DNA of 64,000 bases from the NCBI GenBank assembly GCA_014773175.1, contig VXCM01001277.1:45461-109460 (forward strand), read 5' to 3'. Each line of letters opens with the position of its first letter. Position 1 is the first letter of the stretch. Positions 52,701 through 58,700 of this stretch are shown one piece after another. This stretch comes from Lucifuga dentata (taxonomy: Eukaryota; Chordata; Actinopteri; Ophidiiformes; Bythitidae). A program made the translations under genes and the position numbers. The notes below the pieces were generated by a model. The model was not told the DNA's origin, searched no databases, and saw only the letters and a program-made list of their open reading frames with translations.

Positions 52701-55700
52701 CATGAACACATCTATTAAGGTTGTTTTTCGAAGAAAGTTTATTTAACCGGCCAAACACGAGGCTGTATGTAAGAAAATGTATGCCTCCACCAGGGAACAG
52801 AGTCCCAGGAGAAGACAGTTTTTACCAAGAATTTAAAATGACCATTCCTACTACATTCGGACACATGATTTCGTGTTTAGGGGCGGTGAAGAGTGACTTT
52901 GTCCTACAGCACCATCGAAAATCCTGGAGTTGAACTGCCATGAAAAACCGTCACGAAAAGTGCGAGAACCATGAATGTCAGGACACGTGGATGGTGTTTC
53001 AGAGTCGTTTGTGTCCACATCCACATTGTATCCATGTTAAGCATAAACCAGGCCGTAGCGTCTGAGCAACCTGGACTTAATGACATCATAACATCACCTA
53101 CACATCTCTGAAGTCTGTGAATTCTGGTTCATTTTAATCCAGATCACACAGCCTTCCTTCTACTTGCTTCTTCCCTCTTCTCATTTGCAGCTACAACTTA
53201 CCGGGAACATTTACGAATTCAAAACACCGACGATCCCCCATTTGTTATAGCCTGGCTCATAGGCTGCAACAAAAATGGGAGACGCACGAGTATAAAGTGC
53301 AAAAAAAAGTGAATTTATTTACACAAAGGTGGGTTAACAAAAGGTGAGCATAATGAAGACGAAAACAAAGCCACCATGCTGAATGAGGGAGAGGTCTGCC
53401 ACGCCACCGCTCAGCCCCTCCCTAACACCGGCTTCTTCTTAAATGGTCAAGGATACAACTGGCCCAGGCATATCCCATGATGCTGATGATCAGCTCCCTG
53501 CAACAATAATGCCGCATTTGACAGACCTCAGAACTCAGATTTTTCCAACTTCTTACTTGGAAAAATGCGTTGGAACTGCACTTGAAGTCGGAGCTCCGGC
53601 TGGGAAACTCGGACAAAATTATTTACCCTGACTTACCGAGTATGACGTCACTCAACATGGCAGCACCCGTGGAAGCGAGCTTTATGAATGGAAATGATCA
53701 GCTNGTATGACGTCACTCAACATGGCAGCACCCGTGGAAGCGAGCTTTATGAATGGAAATGATCAGCTAAAAGGCGTGAAACTGAAAGAAAGGGGTCGGA
53801 ATATATCGCCAAGTTAACTATCTATTTTGTATAACTGTTTGCCGTTGATACTTAAGTGTAAATAATTTCATAATATTACTTCTCTGCACAAAGTTTAATA
53901 CTCACTGTGATGAATATCATTGTAAAACAACACAACCAGACAGCCCTGTAGTCTAACTTTACTTTAGTTAGCATTTATTNATCATTGTAAAACAACACAA
54001 CCAGACAGCCCTGTAGTCTAACTTTACTTTAGTTAGCATTTATTACGAAGCTTAATTAATTTTACAGTATTTATTGGTGTTCAGCTATGCTTTTTTCATT
54101 ACATTTGGCTGGAACGGTTTGAGGTTGGAAGTTGGAACTTCCACCTGGGAAAAATTCGACTTCTGAGGTCTGTGAACGCAGCATTAGCACAGGAAAGAGA
54201 CAAGCACAGCCAACCAGACACCTACTACTGAGGGGCTGTAACAATATATATACAAAACGGTTTATGCCAATCTTAACATATACCATGACTATATATGCAG
54301 ACAGATGGGGAAAAAAAAAGAATATCTGAATGTGAAAAATCACCTGAAAAATGCAGAAATAGATGCTGAATATTTAAAAAATGAGAGTTAAAAGCTAAAA
54401 GAGTGTAAATGTGCAGCAGTGCATGATGTTGTGTGAAGATGTGTGTCAGCCAGAGACGCTGAAAGAGTTTTCATCTTTCATAATGTTAAAGACAACGAGA
54501 CATCAACAGGACGCCTAATTACATCTACACAGAAAAAGCTGAACCTCATCAAAACCCTTCAGTCAAATAAATCGCCGTTTTTCAAAAACCATAAGGCCAG
54601 TTCCAAAACTGTTTGAACTGTCGGAGAGAAAAGGCTTTCCTGAACGCATCAATATATAGCATGTTTAAAACGGACACTTTTTTTGCACAGAAAAGGAAAG
54701 AAGTTGTGCAAAAGGTGAGAAAACGTCACGTCCAGAACAACCCTGAGCGGAGACATGGGTGGGATTTCCATGTGACCCTCAAACTGTGAATTATGCTCAA
54801 AGGTTGGGAAAGCCCCTACAGGAAGTAAGTTTGACAAATGAGTTTCAGCTTTTCAAACTCTTCTTCACTGCTTCTAAAAAATTCTCAACATCCGACTCAG
54901 TCAGATAAAGTTTGCAAAACAGGTAGCACCATGCCAGCCCATTCACCATCACACTTCCCCTGTCAACTGAACACTGCTTAAAGGACCATACCAGCCATTT
55001 TGCATGTTTGAGCCTAATATATTCAATTTTCATACATGTAACGTTACTGACAATCATTTCCCAAAGCATACTACTGGAACTGTGAATTAAAAATGTTTTT
55101 CCTACCTTCCAGGCCGCCACTGATTTCAGTTCATTCTGGTACATTATTAAAATCAACTTGTTGATACTTGAAACATTCTTGGGATAGGTAATCCATCATC
55201 ACCAACAAGACGTGTATTCAGGGTTTTTTTTAGAAGTTATGTAATTTTAGCGTTTAAGTGCAAAAAAATATATGGAGTGAATGTATGCCTCCACCAGGGA
55301 ATATAGTCCCAAAAGAAGACCTGTGTTTATCGAAAAATTTAAACTTCATAACTTTGTGAAACTATTAGCAGGAGAAACATGGATTTTTAAGGTGGGTGTA
55401 TCGCTTGAATATTTGATTTTGAAAGATTAAGAGATTTTGCAAAATATCAGGAAAGCTGAAATACGGTTTTATCCTTTGGGAAATGATTGTCAGTAACGTA
55501 ACATGTATGAAAATTGAATATATTAGGCTCAAACATGCAAAATAGGTGGCATGGTCTTTTAACGCAAGCTGGTTGGCTGGTTTGCTACCATGACAACAGC
55601 GCTGGAGAAGACAAAAGTAGGCTGGAGTTTAAATGTCACAATTTCTCCCTAACTTGTAAAATGGCGAGACAATCGGCCTTTCAGCCAACGCCGCAGCAGA

Positions 55701-58700
55701 GAGAAGTTTCATTAAAACTGGATGCAATGCATAACATCTCTCATCTTCCAAGCAGGTTTGCATGCAGACGTAGCCATACTCAAACACACGTTTTAATTTC
55801 CCCTGGCCTCCCTCAAATATTTGCACGACAACAATCTCCATAGATAGTTAAATCCTCCAGAAACGATGGGAAAGAGTCGTCATATTTGCTGTTGACTCGC
55901 AAGCCGGGGTTAATTGAGGTGGACAGTTCCAATCGTGACACTAAATGCCTTTAAAGTGCCATTTATTTTCGCCAGCGGTGCGTGAATGTCACGGCTGCTC
56001 TGGCGACCGACAGCCCCCAAATGCCTCGCTGCAGGCTGAAAGGCTTCTGCCAGGGTTGTTCGATTATTGGGTCTGGATGCAAATACGCTGGTGAGATCTT
56101 TCGCAGCTCGCCTTCAGACAGTCACAGCTGCGTGCGGTGAATTCACGCCAAGGGCAGAGTGTGAGGCTGTGAGGGTTTGTGTGTTTATGTCTAGGTGGAA
56201 GGGAGAATGTGTGAGAAACAGACGCTCAAAGCAAAACAGATTAGAGTTTAAGACAGCAGAAGCCAGGTTTTTCCAAGCTTCTAATATTTTAACGGGTTTC
56301 TAGATTTTTTGGGTTTCTCCACATTTCACCCTCTTGCAGACTAGCCTTCTGATTGGCTGTCAGGCTGAGCGGCCAAATAGCCGTTTAAAAGTTACGATGA
56401 CATTTTAACTCGTCTCTTCTGGGACCGCAGCTACGCAAGAATGTTTCTGGACTGATATGAACGTTTTTCCTAAAAAAAAAAATATGACAATATCCCTTAA
56501 AGACAAATTTGTGCTATACGGAATGGGGAAGGATGATTTTAAAAGTTATGACCTGCTGTACACTGGTAATTTTTTATATAATTTATGGCTAATATCATAT
56601 CCGCATCAGCAAATTTTTTTGCACCAAAAACCAAACTTTAATGCATTTTGTGCATCTTTTAACGTTTAAATTGCCTGAAATTTAGCTGAAATCTGCACAT
56701 AAAAGTCTGTCTTTATGAAATATAACTCTCATTTCCCATTTTCTGTTCTCCTTGCTACCTGCTCCTTTTATATCTTTGTATTTTTTTTAGCTTCATCTTG
56801 TTATACTTTGTAGCTTTCTGTACATTCTTTACATAAATAAAGTTGTTTTTTTTTTTTTTAATCTCACATCCAGTTGTAAATAAAACTGTTTCTAGGTTTA
56901 GTTCACCATTGCGAACAACCGCTTGCGAATGGATTTTGCTTCTCCTGCTCATCTTGATGAGTTTTGGGTACATTATTACATTAGGTTAGCTTTAGCTTTC
57001 TCATTTATTGATGATTCCCTGGGATCAGCAATCGAACCTCAGACCGCAGTTTTGGGAAGAACCCAGGACTTCCTGGCATTGCACTCAAGTTCAAATGCAG
57101 CTTTCCTGCTGAAGTCTCATGAAAAACAGCCTCGGGTCCAAAAAAAAAAAAAAAAAANAAAAAAAAAAAAAAAAAACCTTTTCCCCAACCGGCCCAGGTG
57201 TGAAAACACTCTTACTAAGTGTGAACGAGCTGACTGAATGAAAGTCAAACTATCTGACCGATAATCTGACTTCCTGTGTTTCTGGATCGATTGGTTGGCT
57301 CGTTAACTGGCAGAGTGAAGTTGCCCCCCCACAAACCCAGGGAAATAGTCTCAGTTATTTCTGCTATGTTTGCACTGTTAAAATTTACATTTGTGCTGTT
57401 AACTTTTTTTTTTNCCCCCCCCCCCCAAGTTGACCCAAAACGGTCTCAATTGTTTGTGCTTCATTTGTGACCTCAAGAATACATATTCATTAATATCTAA
57501 AATAATTATTTAATATCTAAAAAGTACATTCTTTAATATCTAAAAAAATTAAAAACAATCTTTAATATCTAAAAAAAATATTCTTCAATAACTAAAAAAA
57601 ATTCTTTAATATCTAAAAAAATCTTTAATCTAAAAGAAATATTCTTTAATATATAAAAATATATATATATTCTTTAATATCTAAAAACAATTCTTTAATA
57701 TCTAAAAAAAATTATCTTCAATATCTAAAAAAATTTCTTTAATATCTAAAAAAATATATATATTCTTTAATATCTAAAAACAATAACAGCAGCACAAATG
57801 AAAATTTTAACCGCACAAAGCACAGGAGTTCTGCCTTAGTTGGTTTAACTGACTATGATCAAAACCTCCCGCCTCCCAGCTCGTTACCTGACTACAGCTA
57901 CCTGACTAACTTCCTGAATTAAGGATGAGCTAACCAATCATGTGCCTCCATGCCTGGCTGCCGGCTCTCCTTTCTCACAAGATCAACAAAACGACGCAGC
58001 CTGACAAAGAAAACTGCCTTCATGCTAAAAAACCAAATGGACAAACTGATCAGTAGGCCTTTGTGCAATGCTGCGTTCGCTGACCAGCTGCTGAGGTCGT
58101 TACTCTCGCAAAGAAATCAATATTCCACAATGATTGAGCTTGACGCGGCATATTGGCTGCAAAGGTCTGACCAAGTTCACAACGGAAGGGTGACAGAACG
58201 TGGCTTTGGTGGGACGTCAGCAGCTGAGTGTTACGGGTGAGGAGGAGTTACCGTTAACGGCAGCAGATGGATGAGAGGCGGCCGAGCCAAACATGTGCGT
58301 CCCATGCTGAAAAGACTTTCACATTAAAGGGCAACCCCGGTGATTTTGCATGCTTGAGCCCAGTATTTACAACCCGCTCACACGTTACGCTACTGACAAC
58401 CATTTCCCAAAACGTTCTAATGGAGCAGCAGATAATAGACTTCTTTTTCCTACCTTCCAGACTGCTACTGGTTTCAGTTCATTCCAGTACACTATTAAAA
58501 ATCAACTTGTAGAGACTTGAAACCTGCTGAGATAAATAATCCAAAACAGCAAATATGATGGTTTTTTTGTCGGCGTAACTTTGTTTAACCAGTCCAACAT
58601 GGAGCAGCATGGAAGAAAATGTATGTCAGAAAATGTATGTAAGAAAATGTATGCCAGGGAATGTAGTCCCAGGAGAAGACGGCTTTTGCAGAGAAACTTA

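Noticed and set aside
57484..57790. Regularly spaced repeats suggestive of a CRISPR array
   Set aside because: Units are tandem, AT-only and unequal with no unique spacers. Vertebrate context.
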